DNA of 64,000 nt, taken from assembly GCA_902620525.1 (NCBI GenBank), contig CACNIK010000001.1, forward strand, positions 1-64,000, read 5' to 3'. How positions within the stretch are numbered: position 1 is the first letter of the stretch; every line of letters begins with the position of its first letter. The notes under the pieces were generated by a model. The model saw only the letters and a program-made list of their open reading frames with translations. It was not told the origin of the DNA and ran no database searches. The stretch is from an uncultured Pelagibacteraceae bacterium (GTDB lineage Bacteria > Pseudomonadota > Alphaproteobacteria > Pelagibacterales > Pelagibacteraceae). Below, piece after piece: positions 19,374-28,681 of the stretch. The translations under genes were made by a program, and so were the position numbers.

Positions 19374-20461
19374 ATAATAAATTAAATAATTATTTAATTA
19401 TCAATTACACAAAAATTTTATTTAATGCAATTCTTCTTTCTTTTTGCCTTGGTTTAATTTTAAACTTATTTGAAGAAGTTGAATTTTTTAAAAATACTGA
19501 AGAAAGTTTGTTACTTCCGGTAATTTTAACAATTTCTTATATCCCAAATTTAATTTTCGTAAACTTAATGCCATTTATTATATTTTGTTCAGCTATGTGG
19601 TTTTTTATAACAATTAAACATAACAATGAGTTACTCACCTTAAAAGTTTTTGGATATTCAAATGCAAAAGTTATAACTTTAATTGCTTTAATTTCATTTA
19701 TTTGGGGATTGCTAATTTTAGTTGTCATAAACCCAGTTACCTCAGGTATGGTTAAGTTTTATGAAAAGACTAAATCTAATTATTCTAAAGATACAGATCA
19801 TTTAGTGACAATTAATAGAAATGGAGTTTGGATAAAAGAGAGAAAAAATAATGATTTATATATTATCAATGCAAACAGGTTGGAAAACAATTTTTTAATG
19901 GATGTTTCAATTAACATTATCTCTAAAGATAATATTATTAAAAAAAGAATAGAGTCAGAAAAAGCAAATATTTTATTAAATAATTGGGATATAAAAAATC
20001 TAAAAATATTTCATTTTGATAAAATAGGTAATGTTAAGATAGAAAACAAAGATAGTATTGAATTTACTTCATTTTATAATGTTGAAAAACTCAATAGTCT
20101 TTTTAAAAATTTAGATACTATTTCTTTTATTGAGTTATTAACTAAAAATGAAAATTTAATTATTAGAGGTTACGAAAAAACTACAATATCAGAAAAAATA
20201 AACTCTTTTTTTGCCTTGCCTTTTTTCCTCGCTTTAATGACAATATTAGCAGCAATTTTCACCATAAATAATAGGAATTCCAACAATATAAACTATCTGA
20301 TGATAGCAGTGTTAACTTGCGCAGTTATTTATTATATGAAAGATTTATCCGTCGCTTTGGGTAAGTCAGACAGAATTTCTCCTGAAATATCAGTTTGGAT
20401 ACCTATTATAATAATAAGTTTAATAAATAGTATAGGGTTACTTCAAATAAATGAAAAATAA
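19370..20461 (+). CDS. lptG: LPS export ABC transporter permease LptG
   Basis: Second YjgP/YjgQ permease of the LPS extractor. At 363 aa it has six predicted membrane segments and a periplasmic domain in the middle. Cytoplasmic segment NNELLTLKVFGYSNAKV is the coupling-helix region typical of LptF/G. Its start overlaps the lptF stop by 4 bp and its end overlaps lptD by 11 bp, so the three are almost surely translated together. Which permease is F and which is G is assigned from gene order and could be reversed. Confidence 0.9.
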   Translation: MNNKLNNYLIINYTKILFNAILLSFCLGLILNLFEEVEFFKNTEESLLLPVILTISYIPNLIFVNLMPFIIFCSAMWFFITIKHNNELLTLKVFGYSNAKVITLIALISFIWGLLILVVINPVTSGMVKFYEKTKSNYSKDTDHLVTINRNGVWIKERKNNDLYIINANRLENNFLMDVSINIISKDNIIKKRIESEKANILLNNWDIKNLKIFHFDKIGNVKIENKDSIEFTSFYNVEKLNSLFKNLDTISFIELLTKNENLIIRGYEKTTISEKINSFFALPFFLALMTILAAIFTINNRNSNNINYLMIAVLTCAVIYYMKDLSVALGKSDRISPEISVWIPIIIISLINSIGLLQINEK

Positions 20462-22787
20462 ATCATTATTATTTAAATTACTAATTGCTTTTTTTTTCAC
20501 CGTAAATCTGTACGCGGAAAATTTAGAAATATCTTCAACTGAAATAAAGTTAGATAAAAAGGAGTCCAAAATCGTTCTGAAAGGTAATATTAAAGCTAAG
20601 GATGATAATGACAACATTTTAAAGGCAGAGGAAGCCTTTTATTTAAAAAAACAAGATTTACTAAATAGTGTTGGCTTAACAACAATAGTTACTAGTGAAA
20701 ACTATCGTTTTGAAAGTAAAAATGTTGTTTTCGATAATAAAAAAAAAATTATAAAATCTGATTTTCCAACAAAAATTTCTGATCCAGATGGTAATATATT
20801 TTTTGTTACAATGTTCAATTACAATTCAATAAAAAATATACTCTTTTCCAAAGGAGAGATTAAATTAGAGGACATTAATAAGAATATATACAAATTTAAT
20901 CAAATTTATATAAATGAGAAAAAGAAAAAAGTTATAGGTTCTGACGCAAAAATATTTTTTAACGATAATAAGATGAAATCAGATATTAGAAATAATCCAA
21001 GAATTTTTGCTAATAGTGTTTCAATCGATGAAAGTACAGCCTCAATTCAAAAAGGTGTCCTTACTTATTGTAAGTTTAGAGAAAATGACAAGTGCCCTCC
21101 TTGGGAATTAAGAGCTAAAAAAATTAAACACAATAGTTCAAAAAAAACTGTGTATTATGATAGTGCAGTTTTAAAGATATATGATTTCCCAATCTTTTAT
21201 TTTCCAAAGTTTTCTCATCCTGACCCGACTGTAGATAGGAGATCTGGTTTTCTTATACCAACATTTGCTAATAGCACTAATATGGGAGTTGGTATTGATA
21301 TACCTTATTTCTGGAATATCTCTAAAGATAAAGACATTACTTTCACTCCAAGATTACAAGCTAGCAATGAGCCGTTATATCTTGCGGAATACAGACAAGA
21401 TTTCGCAAAGTCATCCCTAATAACTGATGTTGGTTATACCGAAGGATATAAAAAAAAGTCTAATTCAAAAACTTCAGGATCAAGATCACATTTTTTCTCT
21501 AGATTTTATACTTCTCTAATACAAGAAACAGATATTTCTAGTGACCTAGAAATTAATTTACAACATGTATCTAATAGTACTTACCCAAAAGTAAATAAGT
21601 TGCAAACTTCGTTGGTAGATTATTTGGATAATACAATTAAAAATACTATTGATTATGGATTTCAGAAAAAAGACCTTTTTTTTAATACAAAAATATCTGC
21701 ATTTGAAAATCTTTCAATAACAGGAAATGAGAGATTTGAATATATTTACCCTGAAGCTTCTCTTGAAAAAAATGTATTAATGAGTGAAAGTTTGGGAATA
21801 ATAGATTTAAAATCTGAATTATTAGTAAGAAATTTTGAAGTAGATAAACAGCTAGATATTATTTCAAATGAATTTAATTGGGTTTCAAATAGCTGGGTAA
21901 ATAAATTAGGATTTGAAAACGAATTTCTTGGATTATTTAAGAATATAAATTATAGAGCAAAAAATACAAAAAATTTTAAAACCGACAGCACTATTTCTGA
22001 ATTTTATGGTGCGCTTGGTTTCAAATCAGAATTGGGTTTGTTTAAATTTAGAGATGGGAATAAATTAAATATTTTTAAACCAAAAATGTTAGTCAGAATT
22101 TCTCCAAATGACTCGAGAAATATATCTGGAGACTCATCAACTTTAAATTACTCAGATTTATATAAATTAAACAAAGTTAAAGATATTCAAACAGTTGATA
22201 CTGGTTCAAGTATAAGCTTAGGATTTGATTTTAAAATTAACAACCTGGATGAAAACAATGAGGTAAAAAATGAGAAGTTTAGAATTGGTATTGGTCAAAT
22301 AATTAATGCAGAAGAAAATCGTGATATGCCGTCAAAAGCGACGCTAAATGAGAAAATGTCAGATATTATAGGAGAAGCATCGTTAAATTTAAATGAGAAT
22401 ATTAAAATTTCTCATAATTTTTTATTAGATCAGAACCTAGAAAACTTTAATAAAAACAGGATAGAACTTGGTGCTATATTTCCTTCAACAAATTTTAATT
22501 TAAGTTTTTTGGAGGAAAGTCAACATATAGGACACACAAAATATGTTGAAACAAAAGCGGGATTTAATTTTAATAATGGATTGGTTTCTTTAGGTGCTAA
22601 AAGAAATTTACTAACAAATTCCGCTGAGTTTTATGACTTAAGTTACGAGTATATTAATGATTGTCTCACAGCAGGTGTAGCTTTCAGAAGAGAATTTTAT
22701 AGAGACAGAGACGTTGAGCCAGAAGACTCTTTGATTTTTAAAGTTACGTTCAAACCTTTAGGAACAATTACAACTCCAGCCAATTAA
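20451..22787 (+). CDS. lptD: LPS-assembly outer-membrane protein LptD
   Basis: Outer-membrane translocon that inserts LPS in the outer leaflet. At 778 aa it has a signal peptide (ends near LYAEN), an OstA/LptA-like periplasmic beta-jellyroll domain (about 20-200) and a large beta-barrel with the LptD-family segments VLTYCKFRENDKCPPWELR, PIFYFPKFSHPDPTVDRRSG and C-terminal YINDCLTAGVAFRREFYRD. Cysteines are present on both sides of the barrel, compatible with the disulfides that mature LptD needs. LptE was not seen. Confidence 0.94.
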   Translation: MKNKSLLFKLLIAFFFTVNLYAENLEISSTEIKLDKKESKIVLKGNIKAKDDNDNILKAEEAFYLKKQDLLNSVGLTTIVTSENYRFESKNVVFDNKKKIIKSDFPTKISDPDGNIFFVTMFNYNSIKNILFSKGEIKLEDINKNIYKFNQIYINEKKKKVIGSDAKIFFNDNKMKSDIRNNPRIFANSVSIDESTASIQKGVLTYCKFRENDKCPPWELRAKKIKHNSSKKTVYYDSAVLKIYDFPIFYFPKFSHPDPTVDRRSGFLIPTFANSTNMGVGIDIPYFWNISKDKDITFTPRLQASNEPLYLAEYRQDFAKSSLITDVGYTEGYKKKSNSKTSGSRSHFFSRFYTSLIQETDISSDLEINLQHVSNSTYPKVNKLQTSLVDYLDNTIKNTIDYGFQKKDLFFNTKISAFENLSITGNERFEYIYPEASLEKNVLMSESLGIIDLKSELLVRNFEVDKQLDIISNEFNWVSNSWVNKLGFENEFLGLFKNINYRAKNTKNFKTDSTISEFYGALGFKSELGLFKFRDGNKLNIFKPKMLVRISPNDSRNISGDSSTLNYSDLYKLNKVKDIQTVDTGSSISLGFDFKINNLDENNEVKNEKFRIGIGQIINAEENRDMPSKATLNEKMSDIIGEASLNLNENIKISHNFLLDQNLENFNKNRIELGAIFPSTNFNLSFLEESQHIGHTKYVETKAGFNFNNGLVSLGAKRNLLTNSAEFYDLSYEYINDCLTAGVAFRREFYRDRDVEPEDSLIFKVTFKPLGTITTPAN

Positions 22788-22788
22788 A

Positions 22789-23721
22789 ATGAAAATAAAA
22801 TTAATTTTATTTTTTTTTATAATATTGAGTTTTTTTAAAAATACTTTTGCAAATATCGAAGATAAGATTATAGCAAAAGTGGGCAACGAAATTGTAACTA
22901 ATTATGATATTGTGAATGAAATTAATACGATTTTAGCATTAACAAACAAAACCGCAGATAAAAAAGATTTTACAAAATTACAAAATATTGCTTTTTCAAG
23001 TATTAAGAAACGTATTATTAAAGAAACAGAAATTGAAAGATATAAAATTACAAAATATAATAAGGTCGACGTAAATAACTATATTTTAGGGCTTGAAAAT
23101 AATTTGGGTCTTATTCAGCAAAACATTAGTTTGAAGGAACAATTTAAAAGGTTCGGTGCGAATTACGATGTTTATTTAGAGGGAGTGATCATTAATTTTA
23201 AATGGAACAGTCTAATTTACTCTCTTTATAGAAAACAATTAGATGTGGATGAAGATTTGATAAAATCAGAGTTAAAAAAGCAAATACAAAAAGAAAAAAA
23301 AATTGAAGAATTTAATTTATCTGAAATAGTTTTAGAAAACTGGGATCAAAACAAATTAAATGAAGTAAAAAAAAGTATTCGAGAAAACGGTTTCATAAAA
23401 ACTGCAAATTTATACAGCAACTCAGTTTCTGCCACAAAAGGAGGTTCTATTGGGTGGGTTGTGTCTAAATCAATTTCAAGTCAATATTTAAAAGAGATAT
23501 TAAAATTAAAAAAAACACAAATTTCTGAACCTATAAAAGTAAACAATAATATTGTTATTATTAGACTAAATGATAAAAGAATTTTTAATCAAGGTAATTT
23601 GGATGTTGTAGAAATTGAGAAAAAAATAATTAATCGAAAAAAAGAAGAAAAATTAAACATTTTTTCTAATTCACATTATTTAAATTTAGAAAAAAAAGCC
23701 TATATTGAGGTTAATGATTAG
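22789..23721 (+). CDS. surA: SurA-like periplasmic peptidyl-prolyl isomerase/chaperone
   Basis: Exported chaperone for outer-membrane proteins. At 310 aa, with a signal peptide (MKIKLILFFFIILSFFKN, cleavage near TFAN), the SurA N-domain start IEDKIIAKVGNEIVTNYDI, and one parvulin domain (about 180-280; ATKGGSIGWVVSKSI). E. coli SurA has 428 residues and two parvulin domains, so this is a reduced single-parvulin form. Its place between lptD and pdxA is the classical lptD-surA-pdxA-rsmA order. Confidence 0.9.
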   Translation: MKIKLILFFFIILSFFKNTFANIEDKIIAKVGNEIVTNYDIVNEINTILALTNKTADKKDFTKLQNIAFSSIKKRIIKETEIERYKITKYNKVDVNNYILGLENNLGLIQQNISLKEQFKRFGANYDVYLEGVIINFKWNSLIYSLYRKQLDVDEDLIKSELKKQIQKEKKIEEFNLSEIVLENWDQNKLNEVKKSIRENGFIKTANLYSNSVSATKGGSIGWVVSKSISSQYLKEILKLKKTQISEPIKVNNNIVIIRLNDKRIFNQGNLDVVEIEKKIINRKKEEKLNIFSNSHYLNLEKKAYIEVND

Positions 23722-24664
23722 TTTTGGAATAGTTTTAGGAGAACCTCGTAGTATAAATTCGGAGATACTAGCAAAATCAAATGCCCATAAAAGTAACGCG
23801 ATAATTATAGGTAATTATGAATTACTTAGATCACAACTCCAAATTTTAAAGTTAAAGAGAAAAATAAAGAAAATTAAAAAATTAGAGGGTATTAAAAAAA
23901 ATGATAAAATTTTAAATGTTTTAGATGTTCCTCTTAGATTTAAAAAACCTTTCAAAGTAAATCTCAAGGAAAGTTCAAATTATGTAAAAAAATGCTTATT
24001 GATAAGTCATAAGTTGTGTTTACAAAAGAAAATAAAAGGCATCATTAATCTACCAATAAACAAAAAGAATTTATTTAAAAATAAAAATTTGGGCGTGACT
24101 GAGTTTTTAGCTAAAAAAAATGGAGTTTTTAATTCAGAAGTCATGATTATTTATAATAAAAACTTATCTGTTGCGCCATTAACAACACATATTAAAGTTA
24201 AAGACGTTTCGAAATTCGTTAAAAAAGATCTTTTGACAAAAAAACTTATTACTTTAAAAAAGTTTTATTTAAAATATTTTAAAAAAAATCCTAAAATAGC
24301 AGTTTTAGGATTAAATCCACACAATCTTGAGCTTAAAAAAAACTCAGAGGAGCTTAAGGTGATTATTCCTACAATAAAGCATTTAAAAAAAATTACAAAA
24401 GTTTCAGGTCCATATCCCTCAGATACAATTTTTTTAAAAGATAATTTAAAAAAATTTGATATAATTGTTGGCATGTATCATGATCAAGTTCTATCTCCAT
24501 TTAAAGCTTTGTATGGATTTGATGCAGTCAATATAACGTTTGGTCTTCCTTATATAAGAATGTCTCCGGACCACGGTATAGCAGAAGATAAAATAAGATT
24601 AAATGTATCAAAACCACAAAGTCTAAACAGATGTATAGATATAATAACTAAATTGATTAAATGA
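23714..24664 (+). CDS. pdxA: 4-hydroxythreonine-4-phosphate dehydrogenase
   Basis: NAD-dependent step in deoxyxylulose-5-phosphate-dependent vitamin B6 synthesis. From ATG 23714 it reads ISFGIVLGEPRSINSEI, a variant of the usual MGEPAGIGPE opening; the metal-site motif MYHDQVLSPFKAL and SPDHGIAEDK are intact. An alternative TTG at 23705 gives three more residues. The start overlaps surA by 8 bp and the end overlaps rsmA by ATGA. The N-terminal departures (RSINSE for AGIGPE) are unusual but lie outside the metal site. Confidence 0.92.
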   Translation: MISFGIVLGEPRSINSEILAKSNAHKSNAIIIGNYELLRSQLQILKLKRKIKKIKKLEGIKKNDKILNVLDVPLRFKKPFKVNLKESSNYVKKCLLISHKLCLQKKIKGIINLPINKKNLFKNKNLGVTEFLAKKNGVFNSEVMIIYNKNLSVAPLTTHIKVKDVSKFVKKDLLTKKLITLKKFYLKYFKKNPKIAVLGLNPHNLELKKNSEELKVIIPTIKHLKKITKVSGPYPSDTIFLKDNLKKFDIIVGMYHDQVLSPFKALYGFDAVNITFGLPYIRMSPDHGIAEDKIRLNVSKPQSLNRCIDIITKLIK

Positions 24665-25455
24665 AATTTAAAAAATCACTTGGTCAAAATCTTTTAGTTG
24701 ATAAAAACATTTTAAGAAAAATTCTCTCTTTAACTAATTTTAAAAATAAAAATATTATTGAAATTGGAGCTGGCACCGGTAATTTGAGCGCTGAGATATT
24801 AAAGTTTATCCCTAACAAATTAATTTGTATTGAAAAAGATAAAATTTTTGCGAAAAATTTAAAGACTCTTTTTAAAAATAATAATAATTTATCAGTTCTC
24901 AATGGTGATATATTAAAATTGAGTTTAAAAAAAATAATTTCTGAAGGAACAATTATTGTTGGAAATTTACCATATAATATATCAACTCAAATACTAATAA
25001 AATTTATTAGATTTAACCCGTGGCCTCCAAAATTTAAAAGATTAATTTTTATGTTTCAAAAAGAGGTTGGTGAAAAAATTATTGCAAGTATGGGAAATTC
25101 TAATTATTCTAGATTATCAATTATAACGAAATCAAGATTAAAAATTTTAAATTTTTTTTACGTGTCCAAAAATTGTTTTTTTCCCAAACCTAAAGTTGAT
25201 TCAATCGTAATTGAATTTCAACCAATTCAAAGAAGAGATATTAATTTTAAATCAATTAAATCACTTGAGTATATAACAAATATTTTTTTTTCTAATAAAA
25301 GAAAAATGATAAATAAAACTTTTAAAAAACTTAAAATTAAAAATGATAAATTCATAAAAAGTGAAAAAATAGATTTAACTTTGAGACCTGAAAAATTAAG
25401 TGAAGGTTTATTTTATAAAATTACTGAATTTTATGAAAAATCAAGGTTCAAATAA
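24661..25455 (+). CDS. rsmA: 16S rRNA A1518/A1519 dimethyltransferase
   Basis: KsgA family methylase that dimethylates two adenosines near the 3' end of 16S rRNA, a late check in 30S assembly. At 264 aa: KSLGQNLLVDKNIL at the N terminus, SAM loop EIGAGTGNLS, catalytic NLPYNIS, and FFPKPKVDSIVIEF. Last gene of the lpt operon; its stop overlaps that of the convergent gmk by 8 bp. Confidence 0.96.
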   Translation: MKFKKSLGQNLLVDKNILRKILSLTNFKNKNIIEIGAGTGNLSAEILKFIPNKLICIEKDKIFAKNLKTLFKNNNNLSVLNGDILKLSLKKIISEGTIIVGNLPYNISTQILIKFIRFNPWPPKFKRLIFMFQKEVGEKIIASMGNSNYSRLSIITKSRLKILNFFYVSKNCFFPKPKVDSIVIEFQPIQRRDINFKSIKSLEYITNIFFSNKRKMINKTFKKLKIKNDKFIKSEKIDLTLRPEKLSEGLFYKITEFYEKSRFK

Positions 25456-26023
25456 AAGACATTTTTTCTTTTTTATGAGTTTTTATAATTTTTTCAATTT
25501 GACTAAAGCAGCTTTCTAAATCGTTATTAATAACAACATAATCGTAATCAAACCAATGCTGAATATCATTCTCATATTGTTTTAATCTTTTTTCAACTAT
25601 TTTATTATTGTCTTGATTTCTGTTAACTAATCTTTTTTTAAGTTCATCTTTATCAGGCGGTAAAATAAATATTTTTATTAAGTTCAATTCTTTAAATTCA
25701 GACAACTGTTTAGTGCCTTGCCAATCTATGTCAAATACAACATCATAACTATCTTTATGTAGTTTATTAACTGAATTTTTTGAAGTTCCATAATAGTTGT
25801 CAAATATCTTAGCATGTTCATAAAAATTATCTTTTTTTATTAGTTTTTCAAATTCTTCTTCACTTACAAAATGATAATCAACACCATCAATTTCATTTGG
25901 CCTTGGTTTTCGTGTGGTGTGAGAAATTGAAATTTTAATATTAGGATATTTCTGGCTTAATTTTTTTGTAATAGTGGTTTTACCTGCACCGGATGGTGAG
26001 GACAAAACAATGTTGAACCCCAA
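25448..26023 (-). CDS. gmk: Guanylate kinase
   Basis: Phosphorylates GMP to GDP. At 191 aa: P-loop SSPSGAGKTTI (about 8-18), the GMP-binding TTRKPRPNEIDGVDYHFVS, and DIDWQGTKQL. Located after acpP on the same strand, 21 bp away. In many alphaproteobacteria several genes (fabF, mltG, yicC) lie between acpP and gmk; here they are missing. Confidence 0.96.
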   Translation of the reverse strand: MGFNIVLSSPSGAGKTTITKKLSQKYPNIKISISHTTRKPRPNEIDGVDYHFVSEEEFEKLIKKDNFYEHAKIFDNYYGTSKNSVNKLHKDSYDVVFDIDWQGTKQLSEFKELNLIKIFILPPDKDELKKRLVNRNQDNNKIVEKRLKQYENDIQHWFDYDYVVINNDLESCFSQIEKIIKTHKKEKMSFI

Positions 26024-26044
26024 AACTATTCCTTTTTTAATTTA

Positions 26045-26284
26045 TTAAGCAGATTTACTTTCTATAAATTTTATTGCGTCACCTACAGTAAGAATTTTCT
26101 CTGCCTCACTATCTGAAATTTCAGAGCCAAATTCTTCCTCAAAGGCCATGACTAATTCCACGGTGTCCAGACTATCTGCTCCAAGATCGTCTATGAAGCT
26201 AGCTTCATCGACAACCTTTTCTTCCTCAACACCAAGATGATCTGCAACTATTTTTTTTACTTTTGAACTAATTTCTTTTGACAT
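26045..26284 (-). CDS. acpP: Acyl carrier protein
   Basis: Carrier for growing fatty acids. At 79 aa, strongly acidic, with the phosphopantetheine attachment motif [19 protein letters not shown] (Ser38). It has its own 54-bp upstream gap with promoter-like and palindromic sequence, as expected for a gene needed at high level, and is followed by gmk. Confidence 0.98.
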   Translation of the reverse strand: MSKEISSKVKKIVADHLGVEEEKVVDEASFIDDLGADSLDTVELVMAFEEEFGSEISDSEAEKILTVGDAIKFIESKSA

Positions 26285-26307
26285 GAATATTCCTTATTTA
26301 AGTTATT

Positions 26308-26342
26308 ATAATCTTACTAAGATTATTAATACTAATTGTCAA
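26308..26342 (-). promoter_or_regulatory. acpP promoter candidate with overlapping 9+1+9 palindrome
   Basis: On the minus strand TTGACA (26342-26337, overlapping the fabG stop) is a perfect -35 match. With a 17-base spacer the -10 would be TAGTAA (26319-26314), a weak match. A perfect inverted repeat, ATAATCTTA-C-TAAGATTAT, covers 26308-26326, so it would overlap the -10 box and reach about the start point, about 24 bases before the acpP ATG. This is where a repressor would bind. A role as an mRNA hairpin is also possible; no U-run follows, so it is not a usual terminator. Confidence 0.4.
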
Positions 26343-27073
26343 GCCATATACATTCCACCGTTCACATGAATGGTTTCACCTGTTATATATGAGGCCTCAT
26401 CAGAACTTAAAAAAGCTACACAATTAGACACATCGTCTCCAGAACCCATTTTACCCATAGGGATCTTAGATAACAGTATATTTTTTATTTTTTCAGGGAT
26501 GTTATTTGTCATGTCTGACACTATAAATCCAGGAGAAACACAATTAATCGTAATATTTTTTTTTGCATATTCTATTGATAAACTTTTAGACATCCCAATT
26601 GTTCCGGATTTTGAGGCAGCATAATTGGATTGTCCAATATTACCTGTGTGTCCAACTATAGATGTTATATTTATAACCCTGCCTGAATTACTTTTCATCA
26701 TCTTTTTGATTGCGTATTTTGATAACAAAAAGGTAGATGTTAAATTTATATCAATTACTTTTTGCCACTCATCATCTTTCATTCTTAATGATAAATTGTC
26801 TCTGTTTATTCCAGCGTTATTGATAAGTATATCTAATCCACCTAATTCTTCTGATACATCATTTATAAATTTTTCTATATCTGAATGAGATGAAATATCA
26901 AATTTCATAACTTTAATTTTGCTGTATTCTTTTTTAAGTTTTTCTAATTTTTCTGTGTTTGTACCTGTTCCTAAAACTTCTGCATTCAATGACAAAAACT
27001 TTTTTACCAAAGATCCACCAATACCTCCGGTAGCACCTGTAATTAATACTTTTTTATTTTTAAAATTAATCAT
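26339..27073 (-). CDS. fabG: 3-oxoacyl-ACP reductase
   Basis: NADPH-dependent SDR enzyme that reduces 3-ketoacyl-ACP. At 244 aa: cofactor loop TGATGGIGGSLV, INNAGINRDN, catalytic Ser-Tyr-Lys set in ITSIVGHTGNIGQSNYAASK, and C-terminal GETIHVNGGMYMA. Between fabD (one-base overlap) and acpP, the standard fab cluster order. Confidence 0.97.
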   Translation of the reverse strand: MINFKNKKVLITGATGGIGGSLVKKFLSLNAEVLGTGTNTEKLEKLKKEYSKIKVMKFDISSHSDIEKFINDVSEELGGLDILINNAGINRDNLSLRMKDDEWQKVIDINLTSTFLLSKYAIKKMMKSNSGRVINITSIVGHTGNIGQSNYAASKSGTIGMSKSLSIEYAKKNITINCVSPGFIVSDMTNNIPEKIKNILLSKIPMGKMGSGDDVSNCVAFLSSDEASYITGETIHVNGGMYMA

Positions 27074-27993
27074 TATAAATTTTTTATATCATCAATTTTA
27101 GTTATACTCCTTGTAAGTACTTTATCATTAGTTCTTTTAACAAGTCCACTTAAAACCTTTCCAGGTCCAATTTCAATAAAGTCATCTATATTGTTGTTTA
27201 TCATAAAATTTACACTTTCTCTCCATCTTACTTGAGAAAATATTTGTTTATATAATAAGTCTTTTATGTTGCCATCGTTTTCAACTGGTAGAGCTGTAAC
27301 ATTACTAATTAATTGTATGTTTGGAGTCTTAAAATTAGTTTTTTCTAAAAACAACTTCATGCTTTCAGCAGCTGGTTTCATTAGGGTGCAATGAAACGGT
27401 GCGCTTACCGGTAAAAATATAGACCTTTTTTTTTCAACTTTGAGATCATTACTTAAAGCAACTAACGTTTGCTTATCGCCACTCAAAATTATTTGACCTG
27501 GAGAATTGTCATTAGCAATTTCACAAATGCCTTTATTAACAAATTTTTTTATTAGTGAATTTAACTCGTTTTTATCTATACCCATAACAGCTAGCATGGC
27601 TCCCTTTCCTTGTGGCACGGCAGCTTGCATCAATTTTCCTCTCTCATGAACCAATTTAAGGCCATCTTCTAAACTTAGAGATTCAGAGGCGACTAAAGCA
27701 CTATACTCTCCTAAGGAGTGACCTGCGATGTATTTAGTTTTACTAAAATCATAATTAAATTCTTTTTTTAATACACTAAATATTGCAAAACTTGTTATTA
27801 ATATTGCTGGTTGAGTAATTTCTGTTTTTTTTAAATCTTCATCTGAACCGTTTAAGATTATTTTGGACAAACTAAATTTAAGGGCTTCATCCCCTCTTTC
27901 AAAAATGTCCTTGACTGTCTTAAAATTGCCCTGGAATTCAGACGCCATACCTGCTTTTTGAGAACCTTGTCCCGGGAATATAATTGCTTTCAT
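27073..27993 (-). CDS. fabD: Malonyl-CoA:ACP transacylase
   Basis: Loads malonyl groups on acyl carrier protein. At 306 aa: FPGQGSQKAGM at the N terminus, the active-site serine in AGHSLGEYSAL, and the histidine in SAPFHCTLM. First gene of fabD-fabG-acpP-gmk. The 86-bp gap upstream is shared with the divergent rpsF operon. Confidence 0.97.
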   Translation of the reverse strand: MKAIIFPGQGSQKAGMASEFQGNFKTVKDIFERGDEALKFSLSKIILNGSDEDLKKTEITQPAILITSFAIFSVLKKEFNYDFSKTKYIAGHSLGEYSALVASESLSLEDGLKLVHERGKLMQAAVPQGKGAMLAVMGIDKNELNSLIKKFVNKGICEIANDNSPGQIILSGDKQTLVALSNDLKVEKKRSIFLPVSAPFHCTLMKPAAESMKLFLEKTNFKTPNIQLISNVTALPVENDGNIKDLLYKQIFSQVRWRESVNFMINNNIDDFIEIGPGKVLSGLVKRTNDKVLTRSITKIDDIKNL

Positions 27994-28023
27994 TTTAATT
28001 GATATACATGCTTATAATTAATG

Positions 28024-28052
28024 TTGAAATGACTTTTTTATAATAGTATAAA
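28024..28052 (+). promoter_or_regulatory. Sigma-70-type promoter for the rpsF operon
   Basis: TTGAAA at 28024-28029 (5/6 of the -35 consensus), a 17-base spacer, and TATAAA at 28047-28052 (5/6 of -10), ending 27 bases before the rpsF ATG. Right spacing and position make this one of the clearer promoters in the window. No S6:S18-binding leader structure was recognised in the short 5' leader. Confidence 0.55.
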
Positions 28053-28079
28053 ACGCGCTAAATATTAATACATTTTTAT

Positions 28080-28409
28080 ATGAATTTCTATGAACATACA
28101 GTAATTGCTAAGCAAAATCTTTCACAAAAGGATGTGGACGGGATAGAAAAAAAATACGAAGATTTAATTAACAGTAATTCAGGTGAAGTTTTAAAAATAG
28201 AAAAATGGGGTTTATTGAATTTTAAAAGAAAAATAAAAAATTATACAAAAGGCCATTTTTTACATTTTAAAATAAAGGGGGACCAAAAAACTTTAGCGGA
28301 GATAAAATTGAAGACTAAACTTGATGGTAATATAGTGAGATTTCTCATAGTGAAATATAAAAATTTAGACCTTAAAACTGAATACTTCTCAAAAAATAAA
28401 AGCCAATGA
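28080..28409 (+). CDS. rpsF: 30S ribosomal protein S6
   Basis: S6 pairs with S18 on the 30S platform. At 109 aa: start MNFYEHTVIAKQNLSQKDV, and the strand segment VLKIEKWGLLNFKRKIKNYTKGHF typical of S6. First gene of rpsF-rpsR-rplI-dnaB, an order widely conserved in Proteobacteria. Overlaps rpsR by ATGA. Confidence 0.97.
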   Translation: MNFYEHTVIAKQNLSQKDVDGIEKKYEDLINSNSGEVLKIEKWGLLNFKRKIKNYTKGHFLHFKIKGDQKTLAEIKLKTKLDGNIVRFLIVKYKNLDLKTEYFSKNKSQ

Positions 28410-28675
28410 AAAAAAGAAAAAACAATTTTAAAAATTCAAAAAACTCTTTAAATAAACTCAGTTTATTTCAAAAGAGTGATTCTAGATTTTCAAGAAAATG
28501 CCCTTTCTCTTTAAAAAATGCTCCTGTCATTGATTATAAAAATATTGCATTACTTCAGAAATATATTACTGAAACTAATAAAATTATTACTTCTAAAATA
28601 AGCAATGTTTCTTTAGGAAAACAAAAAAAATTAGCAAGAGAAATAAAAAAAGCAAAAATTTTAGGAATATTGTAA
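28406..28675 (+). CDS. rpsR: 30S ribosomal protein S18
   Basis: At 89 aa, lysine-rich, with the family core CPFSLKNAPVIDYKNIALLQKYI and ARE-type end KKLAREIKKAKILGIL. It begins in the S6 stop (ATGA) and lies 6 bp ahead of rplI. Confidence 0.97.
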   Translation: MKKRKNNFKNSKNSLNKLSLFQKSDSRFSRKCPFSLKNAPVIDYKNIALLQKYITETNKIITSKISNVSLGKQKKLAREIKKAKILGIL

Positions 28676-28681
28676 AATATT

